A DNA stretch of 64,000 nt, taken from positions 46,867-110,866 of the forward strand of contig WRBD01000003.1 in NCBI GenBank assembly GCA_009779835.1, read 5' to 3'. The notes beneath the pieces were generated by a model, which had not been told where the DNA came from, made no database searches, and saw only the letters and a program-made list of their open reading frames with translations. How positions within the stretch are numbered: position 1 is the first letter of the stretch; every line of letters starts with the position of its first letter. Positions 19,580 through 27,406 of the stretch are shown piece after piece. This stretch comes from Defluviitaleaceae bacterium (lineage in GTDB: Bacteria > Bacillota > Clostridia > Lachnospirales > WQUN01). A program made the position numbers and the translations under genes.

Positions 19580-19867
19580 CATTCACCTTCTTTTATTTTC
19601 AGTTTTTTGATTTTTTAAGTAAAGCCGGAGTCACGTGCCTCCGGCGGGTTGCCGCAACGCGCATAAAAGGTGCATGCTTAGGTAGCGAAGCCGAGCTGGT
19701 ACCGGAGCCCGGTGCGCTACCCCCTTATATTTGCGTACGGCGGGTAATACAGTTGCAACATTACTCAGAGGCTAAAGCGGAATCGGTGCGGTTCGTTTCA
19801 AGGCGCGAGGCCCCTTCCGAAGTTGGCAAAACCCGTACATGGCTTAAAACGTCTGTTTGATTGTTGC
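19580..19867 (-). ncRNA. Unidentified structured RNA, copy A
   Basis: About 288 nt transcribed leftwards from TTGACG (19897-19902), 17-nt spacer, TATTGT (19874-19879). The copy at 57086-57369 is highly similar throughout. Hairpins visible in the RNA sense include GCCGGAG/CTCCGGC with loop GCACGTGA, GGTAGCG/CGCTACC enclosing ACCGG-GCT-CCGGT, and a 5' GCAAC helix with GTTGC. Differences between copies are indels and pair-preserving changes, so the 96-aa ORF here is not conserved. It does not match tmRNA, RNase P, SRP or 6S signatures that I know. A strong terminator lies 20-50 nt beyond its 3' end. Confidence 0.75.
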
Positions 19868-19873
19868 AAATAC

Positions 19874-19902
19874 ACAATACCTCTTTACGTGTAATTCGTC
19901 AA
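19874..19902 (-). promoter_or_regulatory. Promoter of structured RNA copy A
   Basis: On the minus strand TTGACG, 17-nt spacer, TATTGT, then 6 nt and the conserved GCAAC start. The copy B promoter has identical geometry. Confidence 0.75.
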
Positions 19903-19926
19903 CACTTATTTTTCACAAATGTAAGT

Positions 19927-19975
19927 TCAAAGAATTTTCTTAGAAGTTATACACCATTTCGGAATCTTTGCCGCA
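19927..19975 (-). repeat. Degenerate copy of the xylanase promoter/operator module
   Basis: About 50 bp (TTATACACCATTTCGGAATC and flanks) nearly match 14027-14075. On the minus strand it reads GCGGCA-17-TATAAC followed by a degenerate CTAAGAA/TTCTT palindrome, upstream of structured RNA copy A. It may be an additional regulated promoter for that RNA. Confidence 0.5.
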
Positions 19976-20008
19976 TTCTTTCATAAATATAATTTCGGGG
20001 TGGTTTAT

Positions 20009-20218
20009 ATGCGCGAGTTCATGTTTCTAATTTTTGAATTAATGACAGTTGCCGTACTGCAAATGATTCTTGAAAATATTTTAAATGAAACATCTCAAAA
20101 GCGCGTGGTAAAGTTAATAAATATCGCGTGTATATTAATTAGCTATTTCCTCTTGCTCAGATATGTGTATAATCATTTCATAGTAGAAATAACTTCCATG
20201 GTTAATTTTTATTTTTGA
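20009..20218 (+). CDS. Small hydrophobic hypothetical protein
   Basis: A 69-residue product (MREFMFLIFELMTVAVLQMI...) with two predicted membrane helices separated by NETSQKRVVK. GGGGTGG lies about 7 nt before ATG 20009, which is preferred over the track start at 20000. It ends 21 nt before argS and so may be cotranscribed with it. It is the only gene-like content of the stretch between the structured RNA promoter region and argS. No family recognised; a real gene is plausible but unproven. Confidence 0.4.
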   Translation: MREFMFLIFELMTVAVLQMILENILNETSQKRVVKLINIACILISYFLLLRYVYNHFIVEITSMVNFYF

Positions 20219-20239
20219 AACACGAAAGGAAAATGCAAA

Positions 20240-22018
20240 ATGGATTTTTACGAAAACTATGAATCGCTGGCAACAACAAATTTTAAGGGCGAGTTGGCGG
20301 AAATTTTAGCAACGCACACAAATCAAACCCCGGAAAAAGCATTAGCATCAATAGAAACGCCGCCGGATTCAACTATGGGGCATTTTGCGTTTCCGTGTTT
20401 TATGCTGGCGAAGGAATTAAAAAAAGCACCGCCCGCAATCGCGGCAGAAATTGCGGAAAAAATATCAAGCAACCGTCCCACTTGGATGGGACAGGCCGTA
20501 GCAACGGGTCCGTATGTAAATTTCTTTCTTGACCGTGCAGCGTTTGCCGACGCTGTCTTGCAAGAAGTAATGGCAATGGGTGTGGCATACGGCAGCGATG
20601 GCGACGGTCTTGGGCAAACTGTTCTTGTGGAGTATTCGTCACCGAACATCGCGAAGCATTTTCATATAGGGCATCTCGGCTCAACGATTATCGGAAAAAC
20701 GCTGGATAATATCTACCGCTTCTTGGGATATGAAGTCACAAGCATAAACCACATCGGAGACTGGGGAACACAATTTGGAAAACTAATCACGGCGTATTTG
20801 AAATGGGGCAGCGAGGAAGAAATCACAAAAACCGAAATTGACGGCCTTGTAAAGCTTTACGTAAAATTCCACGAAGAAGCCGACAACGACCCGTCTTTAA
20901 ATGATGAAGCCCGCGCTTGGGTAGTAAAAATGCAGAACGGCGATGAAGAAGGCTTGCGAATTTGGAAATGGTTCTGCGATTTAAGTATGAAAGAATATCA
21001 AAGAATCTATGACCGCCTAGATGTAAACTTTGATTTAACACGCGGCGAAAGCTATTACAACGGCAGGATGGAAGCAATAGCCGAGTCGCTTGAAAAAAAA
21101 GGTCTTCTGATAGAAAGCGAAGGCGCGAAAATAGTAAACCTTGAAGAATATAATATGCCGCCGTGTTTGATTTTGCGCTCCGACGGCGGCACACTGTACC
21201 CAACCCGCGACATCGCCGCAGCAATTGACCGATACGAAACATTTGAATTCATAAAATGCTTGTACGTAACGGGCAACGAGCAAAGCTTGCATTTCGCGCA
21301 GTGGATGAAAGTAGTCGAGTTAATGGGCTATCCGTGGGCTTCAGGTCTTGAGCATATCCCATACGGAATGTATCTTTTTGAAAGCGGAAAAATGTCAACA
21401 CGCCGCGGTGAAGTTATAAAAATGGAAGACCTCTTAGAAGAGGCTGTTGCGAAAACTTTGGCAATAATAAACGAAAAAAATCCAAACCTCGCAAACAAAG
21501 AAACCGTAGCGGCACAAGTTGGCGTGGGTGCGTTAAAGTTCAACAAGCTTTACAATTCCCGCATAAAAGACACCATGTTTGACTGGGACAGAATGCTAAA
21601 CTTTGAGGGCGAAACCGGCCCATATGTTCAATACACACACGCCCGTGCTTGCAGTGTTTTGAAAAAATCCCTACCCGACGACAGCCGAATGGATTTCGGT
21701 GCGCTGGGGCTTGCGTTAATCTCCGGCCCAACCTTCGATGCGTACTTGCTAACCGATGACGAAGCCTTTGACGTATTACGCCTAATCCACGACTTCCCCG
21801 AAAAAATAAAAGATGCCGCCGAAAAATACGAACCCTTTATAATAGCGCGTCAATTAGTCGCGCTTGCCCAAGCATACAACGCTTTCTATCATGAACACAA
21901 AGTCCTAACCGACGATGAACCAACACGCCGCGCCCGTCTTGCTCTAACCGCCGCGGTACGGCAAGTGTTAAAAACAGGGCTGGAATTATTGGGAATTTCC
22001 GCGCCTGTTGTAATGTAA
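20240..22018 (+). CDS. argS: Arginyl-tRNA synthetase
   Basis: Charges tRNA-Arg. A 592-residue class Ia synthetase: N-terminal additional domain (Arg_tRNA_synt_N), the catalytic Rossmann fold with SSPNIAKHFHIGHLGST (HIGH motif) and SINHIGDWGTQFGKLI, a degenerate KMSKS region (FESGKMSTRRGEVIKMED), and the C-terminal anticodon-binding DALR domain ending in LLGISAPVVM. The end is intact. AGGAAAATG-type binding site lies upstream of ATG 20240. No T-box leader was recognised. It converges with the ntpB remnant just downstream. Confidence 0.97.
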   Translation: MDFYENYESLATTNFKGELAEILATHTNQTPEKALASIETPPDSTMGHFAFPCFMLAKELKKAPPAIAAEIAEKISSNRPTWMGQAVATGPYVNFFLDRAAFADAVLQEVMAMGVAYGSDGDGLGQTVLVEYSSPNIAKHFHIGHLGSTIIGKTLDNIYRFLGYEVTSINHIGDWGTQFGKLITAYLKWGSEEEITKTEIDGLVKLYVKFHEEADNDPSLNDEARAWVVKMQNGDEEGLRIWKWFCDLSMKEYQRIYDRLDVNFDLTRGESYYNGRMEAIAESLEKKGLLIESEGAKIVNLEEYNMPPCLILRSDGGTLYPTRDIAAAIDRYETFEFIKCLYVTGNEQSLHFAQWMKVVELMGYPWASGLEHIPYGMYLFESGKMSTRRGEVIKMEDLLEEAVAKTLAIINEKNPNLANKETVAAQVGVGALKFNKLYNSRIKDTMFDWDRMLNFEGETGPYVQYTHARACSVLKKSLPDDSRMDFGALGLALISGPTFDAYLLTDDEAFDVLRLIHDFPEKIKDAAEKYEPFIIARQLVALAQAYNAFYHEHKVLTDDEPTRRARLALTAAVRQVLKTGLELLGISAPVVM

Positions 22019-22019
22019 T

Positions 22020-22939
22020 TTAATGTAAACAAACATTAGCGATTTCTAATGTTTCGTTCATCGTTCGGTTTTCGTGGAATTCTTGATGAAGGAATTCTTT
22101 CTCGAAACGGCGGGCGAAGTTTAATGAATTTTTTTCTTCTTCCGATAATTCGTCTTCACCTATTACAGAGGCAAGGGCGCGAGTATCTTCCGCCTCGGCG
22201 TAGGCTGCGAATAATTTCGCAGCTATGCCGGGGTGTTCTTTTGTTGTGAAGTTTTCGCCTATGCCATCTTTCATCAAGCGGGATAGCGAAGGCAATACGT
22301 TAATCGGCGGGTAAATTCCTTTCTGATGCAATGCGCGTGACAAAACAATTTGCCCTTCGGTTATGTAGCCGGTAAGGTCGGGGATGGGGTGAGTTATGTC
22401 TTCGCCCGGCATTGTCAGGATTGGAATTTGCGTAATTGAACCTTTTTTTCCGCGACGGATTCCGGCGCGTTCGTAAATTGAAGCAAGGTCTGAGTACATA
22501 TAACCGGGAAAACCTTTTCGCCCGGGAATTTCGCCACGCGCTGAAGATAATTCGCGCAGAGTTTCGGCGTAAGAGGTCATGTCCGTTAAAATTACCAGAA
22601 CGTGATAATCTTTTTCGTACGCAAGATATTCCGCGGCGGTAAGAGCAAAACGCGGCGTTGCCACCCGTTCAGTCGGCGGGTCGTTTGCCATGTTAAGAAA
22701 CATTACGGTGCGCTCGAACTGTCCGCTTTCGATAAACGAGCGGCGAAAAAATTCCGCCGTATCATGCTGAATTCCCATTGCGGCGAACACAACCGCAAAT
22801 TTTTCGCCATCCACACTTGACTGTACGGCAATCTGCGCCGCAAGTTTATCATGCGGCAGGCCATCCATCGAAAAAATCGGCAGTTTTTGCCCCCGAATCA
22901 GCGTGATTAATCCATCTATTGCAGAAAAGCCCGTATGTA
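22020..22939 (-). pseudogene. ntpB: V-type ATPase subunit B, downstream portion (interrupted, C-terminus lost)
   Basis: From the junction codon onward the frame reads [23 protein letters not shown] and continues through [27 protein letters not shown] and [20 protein letters not shown], all hallmarks of the V/A-type ATPase regulatory B subunit. The N-terminal 130 residues lie at 26577-26965 beyond an inserted element. The first 15 residues of the track ORF ([15 protein letters not shown]) are element sequence. The C-terminus ends [11 protein letters not shown], whereas family members continue GWELL..LP..EL.RI for about 30 more residues. Even after excision the protein would lack that tail. No other V-ATPase gene is adjacent. 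Confidence 0.85.
22031..22054. terminator. Weak hairpin between argS and the ntpB 3' end
   Basis: AAACATTAG / CTAATGTTT 9-bp stem with a 6-nt loop, 12 nt after the argS stop and inside the last codons of the ntpB reading frame. The downstream tract is only TCGTT, so termination efficiency is uncertain. Confidence 0.45.
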
Positions 22940-22963
22940 CGGGGTTAACAAAAATGATACACT
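22920..22963. other. attL-type junction of the ntpB element
   Basis: Chromosomal ntpB sequence up to the core TATGTA (22934-22939), then the element arm CGGGGTTAACAAAAATGATA. The arm pairs as an inverted repeat with the right-end arm. Confidence 0.75.
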
Positions 22964-23142
22964 TCCAACTGAAATGCAAAACATCGGTGTTCGCGCTGAT
23001 AAACTTTACGACAGCCGTGTTTGTCAGCTATCACAGTCTTGAAAAGTTTAGCCCCTTTCGCTCGACAGGGGAGCTATGACCCGGAAATGCGACACAGTTT
23101 TGTTATGGCAAATATTTTCCGAAGAAACATAAAGAGCGGTGA

Positions 23143-24477
23143 TTATAGCTGTTGTAACAACTTTTCCAAATACTCTATACCTTTTTCATAATACCCCGCC
23201 GCCACAGAAAGGATAGGTGCAAGCTGTTCGCTCCGAGCCTCATCAATGCCCCACGGCGAATCCCAAGAAATCAATGGTTTCGCCTTCGCAAGTTCGTCAG
23301 CTTCCTTCTCGAAACTCGTTGCGGCATATTCAAGATTATCCCGAAAATCAGGAGCGTATTTATTTGCAAGTTCACGTAAATATTTTACGGCAGCTCTCCT
23401 TACGGACGAATAAGTGTCATAGCAATAGGAATCGGCAAGACTTCGTTCTTTTCCTGTTTTTGAATAATCCTCAGCCCATTTACGATAAAATTCGATTCCT
23501 TCATATTCAAAATCTTGCTGTCCCTCAGTCAGCGTTTTCCGTGCATGAGCTATCGCGTTTTTCAATGAATTGATTTCTGCTTCTCTTTCATTAAACTCCC
23601 CAATTTTTCTATTAACAAGAACCGCCCCAAATCCGTGTACACTACTGGTTTTAGCCCTATCCCATGACTCGCGGTGATAATCTTCGCGTCCCTTGTGTGT
23701 TCCCCTGCCGATAAACTGCTTGGTATCGTTGTCATAGCCGCAAACTACGTCCCATTCTTCTGTTGTAAAGGCGTGCCAGACAAGGGCAGGTTTTCCGTTG
23801 TCTATGTGTTTTTTTACGGCTTCTATCATTTCATTTGTTTTATCGCTGCCGTCTTCGCCAACGCATGGATACCCCTGTATTTCATAACCCCACATTTTGA
23901 AAAAATCCGCATACATATAATCGCTAACACAAGTGGGTCTGCTTGGGCATCCGCCCGCAATTTTAAATACCGAACCGGAAACCCCTAAAATATATTCGGG
24001 AGAATACTTTTCGCCCATTGCGGATAAAATTATTCTCACCCCTTCAAACAATGGGTCATAATAACGGTACTTATCAACATTTACTAAAATCATATCACTA
24101 TCTCCTTTAATATGGGTTATTGTCAGCGTGAAATAAATACGGTCATATCGTTTTAACGGTGTTTTCTTCGCTAATGAAGGCGTAATGCCGTACAATCTCT
24201 TAAACGCTGTACCGAAAGCATCGGGAGATTCGTATTGGTATTTAAAAGCTATGTCGATTATTTTTGCGTCCGTTTTTAACAAGTCATCAGCCGCGCGCGA
24301 AAGCCTACGCCTGCGTATATATTCGGACACGCTTATTCCTGTCGCAAGAACAAAAAAGCGTTGGAACAACGAAACAGGGCATACCGTAATTTTTGCGATT
24401 TCATTATAATCAATATCTCCTGTTAGGTTTTTTTCGATATAGCCTATCGCTTGGTTTAAGTTTTCAACCCAATCCAT
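23143..24477 (-). CDS. AraC-family regulator with C-terminal C39-peptidase-like (BtrH-type) domain
   Basis: 444 residues. The first 105 are an AraC DNA-binding domain (YIEKNLTGDIDYNEIAKITVCPVSLFQRFFVLATGISVSEYIRRRRLSRAADDLL). The rest (GGCPSRPTCVSDYMYADFFKMWGY...GKPALVWHAFTTEEWDVVCGYD) resembles the papain-like/BtrH N-terminal domain seen in a group of clostridial AraC-type regulators, where it may sense small molecules. It is the main cargo gene of the ntpB element and reads opposite to the recombinase. A perfect 12-bp inverted repeat lies 44 nt upstream of its start and could be its operator. Target unknown. Confidence 0.75.
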   Translation of the reverse strand: MDWVENLNQAIGYIEKNLTGDIDYNEIAKITVCPVSLFQRFFVLATGISVSEYIRRRRLSRAADDLLKTDAKIIDIAFKYQYESPDAFGTAFKRLYGITPSLAKKTPLKRYDRIYFTLTITHIKGDSDMILVNVDKYRYYDPLFEGVRIILSAMGEKYSPEYILGVSGSVFKIAGGCPSRPTCVSDYMYADFFKMWGYEIQGYPCVGEDGSDKTNEMIEAVKKHIDNGKPALVWHAFTTEEWDVVCGYDNDTKQFIGRGTHKGREDYHRESWDRAKTSSVHGFGAVLVNRKIGEFNEREAEINSLKNAIAHARKTLTEGQQDFEYEGIEFYRKWAEDYSKTGKERSLADSYCYDTYSSVRRAAVKYLRELANKYAPDFRDNLEYAATSFEKEADELAKAKPLISWDSPWGIDEARSEQLAPILSVAAGYYEKGIEYLEKLLQQL

Positions 24478-24520
24478 GCGAACTCTCCCCTTTCGCGATG
24501 ATTATAAATCGCTTTAATAA

Positions 24521-24552
24521 ATAATACCCGTTAGAAGATGAACGGGTATTAT
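24521..24552. promoter_or_regulatory. Perfect 12-bp inverted repeat upstream of the AraC-type gene
   Basis: ATAATACCCGTT / AACGGGTATTAT separated by AGAAGATG. Neither side has a U-tract, so an operator or leader structure is more likely than a terminator. Between 24553 and 24708 I see nothing else. Confidence 0.45.
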
Positions 24553-24708
24553 AGGATTTTAATTTATTATATTATTATCGTACCGCGCAATACAATGGCA
24601 AAAAAGGATTACATAATAAAAATACTGTTACCAGTATATATCAACATACAGGGTGTTTTTAATAGTACGGTTCCACGCTAAAAATTATAATATTGATAAC
24701 AAACATAG

Positions 24709-24894
24709 GTTGACATAACCAAGGAAGCTTGCGGCGATGTAACCGATGTTCATAATCGAATGCCGGTTATCCTCCGCGCAAATCAAATAGAGCAGTGGCT
24801 TAATGGAAAACTTTCGCCCGATAATATAGCAAATATAAATTTTAATGTTTCTGTAACGCCCTGTGAAAATGAGTGTATACAGTTGAGTTTGTAA
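24709..24894 (+). pseudogene. SRAP (YedK/HMCES-like) C-terminal fragment
   Basis: The plus-strand frame VDITKEACGDVTDVHNRMPVIL and RANQIEQWLNG matches the C-terminal part of SOS-response-associated peptidases (TTEAN....HDRMPVIL..), proteins that crosslink to abasic sites in single-stranded DNA. The catalytic N-terminal Cys2 and most of the domain are missing; an in-frame TAG at 24706 precedes the fragment. It is a decayed gene inside the element. It is not in the ORF track, which lists a minus-strand shadow over it. Confidence 0.65.
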
Positions 24895-24954
24895 TAAGGA
24901 CAATCTCAGGCCTCATACCCTTTAACAAGTATTTTCATTAAAGGGTGACCAGAC

Positions 24955-25140
24955 TTGCGGAAGAAAAACGAGTACATATATGTTAGTGATGATGTCCCTA
25001 CGTTTACACAAGAACAGTATGCCGCCTTCATATTTAATTACCAAAGAGCCATACTTCTCGCTTTGGTAGAACGGAAACTACTTACATATCCACAATTTGA
25101 AAAATGTGTAGAGGCATTAAAACATCTGAAAAAAAAATGA
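24955..25140 (+). CDS. Small SHOCT-like protein upstream of the recombinase
   Basis: 61 residues starting at TTG 24955 with AGGGTGA about 9 nt upstream. The C-terminal half (FNYQRAILLALVERKLLTYPQFEKCVEALKHL) has the two-helix spacing of SHOCT oligomerisation domains. It is 16 nt upstream of the recombinase gene and in the same direction, so it may act as an accessory (directionality factor or regulator), which is inference only. Small ORFs of this kind are often seen beside clostridial serine recombinases. Confidence 0.55.
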   Translation: MRKKNEYIYVSDDVPTFTQEQYAAFIFNYQRAILLALVERKLLTYPQFEKCVEALKHLKKK

Positions 25141-25156
25141 TTATGGGGGTATCTTC

Positions 25157-26569
25157 ATGACAAGATACGAACGGATGAATCAAGAAAGGGCATTGTTTGT
25201 AGAAACCAAGAAACGTATAGCAGCTTACTGCCGCGTATCAACTGACAAGCGTGACCAAGCCAACTCATTCGAGAGTCAACAGAGGTATTTCAAGGATTAT
25301 ATCGAAAGAGAGCCGGATTGGGAGCTGTTTGAGATTTACGCCGACAAAGGTATTACCGGCACAAACACCAAGAAGCGCATTGAATTCCAAAGCATGATTG
25401 CCGCCGCAATGTCCGGGAGCATTGATTTAATTGTTACAAAAGAAGTTTCACGTTTTGCAAGAAACACGTTAGACAGCATATATTACACCCGCGAATTAAA
25501 GAGACAGGGTGTATATGTAATCTTTCTGAATGATGGCATAGACACACGCCAACCGGATTCGGAGTTTCGCCTAACACTAATGTCCTCTATGGCACAAGAT
25601 GAAAGTCGAAAAACATCAGAACGCGTAAAGTGGGGTCAAACACGGCGAATGGAGCAGGGCGTAGTTTTTGGCAAGAATTTACTGGGCTATGATGTTAAAG
25701 ACGGCATTCTTTCCATAAATGAAGAAGGCGCAAAGATTGTAAGGCTGATATTCTCAAAGTATGTACATGAACGAAAAGGCACGCAAACGATATCCCGTGA
25801 ACTTAGGGAGTCTGGGTACAAAACCATTACCGGAAACCCCAAATGGTCACGTCCCGCCGTTTGTAAGATTTTACGGAATGAAAAATACTGTGGTGACTTG
25901 GTTCAAAAAAAGACTTTCACCCCCGATTTCTTAACTCATGAAAAAAAGCGTAATAACGGAGAGGAAGAATTCATTATCATCAAAGACCACCACGAGCCAA
26001 TTATAAGTCGTGAGTTGTTCGAGAATGCCAATCGAATATTAGATGAAAATTCCGAATCTCCCGAAGGTAAATCTAAGAGTTCAAAACGCTACGCATTCTC
26101 CGGGAAAATTGTATGCGGCAACTGTGATAATAAGTTTGGAGCGCGTTTTCAAAAAAGGACGAATGGCAGCCAATACAAATATTGGCGATGTTTGGAAGCA
26201 AACCAGAACGGAAAGCCTAAAATAGATGATGCAGGTAACGCAGTAGGTTGTTCCTCTAAAATCATACGCAATGAAGATGCTGAAAATATCATGGCTCTTG
26301 TCTTGAGTAGTTTGAAAGTAGACAAGCAGTCCATAATCAATAGCACGATGAAGGCAATACAATCTATTTCCAAGCAACAGGAAGGGCTTATATTTGATAT
26401 AGCTAATGCGGTTAATGAAATAGTTGCCAATGAGGTTTTAGATGATACCTTTGTCCGAAATATCTTAGACCGCATAGTAATACATAGCAGCGATAACATC
26501 GAGGTGCATCTAAAGATGCTGCCCCACCATTGGCGATACGCTATATCAAAAGTGTGTCATTTACGTTAA
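25157..26569 (+). CDS. Large serine recombinase (integrase)
   Basis: 470 residues with the complete large-serine-recombinase architecture: resolvase catalytic domain (CRVSTD with Ser28, the nucleophile, then YADKGITGT and VTKEVSRFARNTLD), recombinase domain (GYDVKDGILSINEEGAKIVRLIFSKYV, W.R..V..ILRNEKYCGD), a zinc ribbon (CGNCDNKFG ... GCSS) and a C-terminal coiled-coil-like tail. Such enzymes integrate at attP x attB without homology and excise with a directionality factor. Start ATG 25157 has GGGGGT upstream. The 3' end abuts the right att site, consistent with it being the enzyme that acts on these ends. Intact and probably active. Confidence 0.92.
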   Translation: MTRYERMNQERALFVETKKRIAAYCRVSTDKRDQANSFESQQRYFKDYIEREPDWELFEIYADKGITGTNTKKRIEFQSMIAAAMSGSIDLIVTKEVSRFARNTLDSIYYTRELKRQGVYVIFLNDGIDTRQPDSEFRLTLMSSMAQDESRKTSERVKWGQTRRMEQGVVFGKNLLGYDVKDGILSINEEGAKIVRLIFSKYVHERKGTQTISRELRESGYKTITGNPKWSRPAVCKILRNEKYCGDLVQKKTFTPDFLTHEKKRNNGEEEFIIIKDHHEPIISRELFENANRILDENSESPEGKSKSSKRYAFSGKIVCGNCDNKFGARFQKRTNGSQYKYWRCLEANQNGKPKIDDAGNAVGCSSKIIRNEDAENIMALVLSSLKVDKQSIINSTMKAIQSISKQQEGLIFDIANAVNEIVANEVLDDTFVRNILDRIVIHSSDNIEVHLKMLPHHWRYAISKVCHLR

Positions 26570-26595
26570 CCATCTATGTATGTAATTTCGCGGAT
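26550..26595. other. attR-type junction of the ntpB element
   Basis: Element arm GTGTGTCATTTACGTTAACC, ATC, core TATGTA (26575-26580), then chromosomal ntpB. The recombinase stop codon (26567-26569) lies inside the arm. Confidence 0.75.
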
Positions 26596-26965
26596 AAATC
26601 CGTTCCACCGGGTTTAACGCCGCGCCGGATATTTCGCGTTTTTCTTCCGCGAAAACTTCTCCAAGACCATCACGCGGTCGCGCAAGCCCATCAAAAACCC
26701 GACCTAAAATTTCTTCAGAAAGCCGCATTTTCAAAAGCCGACCCGTAAACTTTACCTTTGTTTCATCCAGTGTAAGCCCGCGCGTTCCTTCAAACACAAG
26801 CACAACGGCGGTGTCGCCGTCAATTTGAATCACGCGCCCCGCGCGCGGTAATTCGTTCGGCACTTTCACAAAAACAATCTCGTCAAATACCGCGCCCGAA
26901 ACATTTTTCAAAACTACCAAACTGCTTTTTATCTCGTGAAGACCTTCGTATTCTATGCAAATCAC
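26577..26965 (-). pseudogene. ntpB: V-type ATPase subunit B, N-terminal portion (interrupted)
   Basis: EYEGLHEIKSSLVVLKNVSGAVFDEIV, FEGTRGLTLDETKVKFTGRLLKMRLSEEILGRVFDGLARPRDG and ALNPVERIYPRNYI are the beta-barrel and early nucleotide-fold region of NtpB. The frame then runs into element sequence (HRWLT stop). Together with 22020-22939 it gives about 434 residues versus roughly 460 normally. The start (GTG 26965) has AGGAG almost touching it, an abnormal spacing that casts doubt on normal expression. Upstream is a truncated P-loop kinase rather than ntpA. Confidence 0.85.
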
Positions 26966-26988
26966 TCCTATCTGAAAAATCCGGTGTG

Positions 26989-27360
26989 TTATTTCTCAAT
27001 CACTCTTTCAAGTAAAGTGACTTCGGGGTGAATAAAATCGCCTTCGATGATAATTGGTACGTTATCATCAACATGACGTTCCGCAATTGCTTTTAACGCC
27101 GGCGCGAATGCTTTACTTACATTAATTAACCAATTTTTGTTTCCTTCGATACCCAAATCCATCCAATTTTCTTTTTTTCCTTCAAACATTTCAGGAAACA
27201 TTTCCTGCGTTGTCATGGCAAAAAATGCTTCCGAAATATCATCTAACTCTAAAACATTTACCCCGTAATGTTTAGAAATTTCATAAGCGAGCGTTGATTT
27301 TCCCGTGCCGGAAGGCCCGCCGATAATTAAAACCGTCCAATTACGCTCGTTATCGCTCAT
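26989..27360 (-). CDS. P-loop kinase-like protein, apparently C-terminally truncated
   Basis: 123 residues with a Walker A loop (GGPSGTGKSTLAYEI) and EGDFIHPE, resembling small-molecule kinases such as 2-phosphoglycerate kinase-like proteins, which are usually about 200 residues. The frame ends shortly after the mid-domain motif IIIEGDFIHPEVTLLERVIEK, so the lid and C-terminal helices are absent. The stop lies 23 nt before the ntpB start, suggesting that a rearrangement joined the two. It may still be expressed, but activity is doubtful. Confidence 0.6.
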   Translation of the reverse strand: MSDNERNWTVLIIGGPSGTGKSTLAYEISKHYGVNVLELDDISEAFFAMTTQEMFPEMFEGKKENWMDLGIEGNKNWLINVSKAFAPALKAIAERHVDDNVPIIIEGDFIHPEVTLLERVIEK

Positions 27361-27406
27361 GCAATTTTCTCCTTTGAAAATATATTTTTCAAAGATTATA
27401 ACATGA

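Larger units (their letters stand above)
22934..26580 (+). mobile_element. 3.64-kb serine-recombinase integrative element inserted in ntpB
   Basis: Bounded by a TATGTA core at 22934-22939 and 26575-26580. It carries, left to right, a short non-coding stretch, an AraC-type gene, an SRAP gene fragment, a 61-aa ORF and a large serine recombinase whose stop codon lies 5 nt before the right core. Deleting one core plus the interior rejoins ntpB in frame as ...[15 protein letters not shown]..., the normal family sequence. The two element-side flanks are inverted partners (GGTTAAC, then ATGAYACAC). There are no conjugation, replication or structural phage genes. The 22960-23140 stretch (about 180 nt) holds no gene I recognise. 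Confidence 0.88.

Noticed and set aside
19570-19860. 96-aa ORF on the plus strand
   Set aside because: It lies opposite the structured RNA; in copy B the same frame is broken by indels and stops, and there is no ribosome binding site.
19863-20239. T-box leader for argS
   Set aside because: No T-box sequence (TGGN ACCGCG) or stem I was recognised, and a small ORF occupies the region.
24685-24903. 72-aa minus-strand ORF
   Set aside because: Antisense to the recognised SRAP fragment; no SD.
22934-26580. Prophage or ICE
   Set aside because: Only a recombinase, a regulator and small ORFs are present; no phage structural, replication or conjugation genes.
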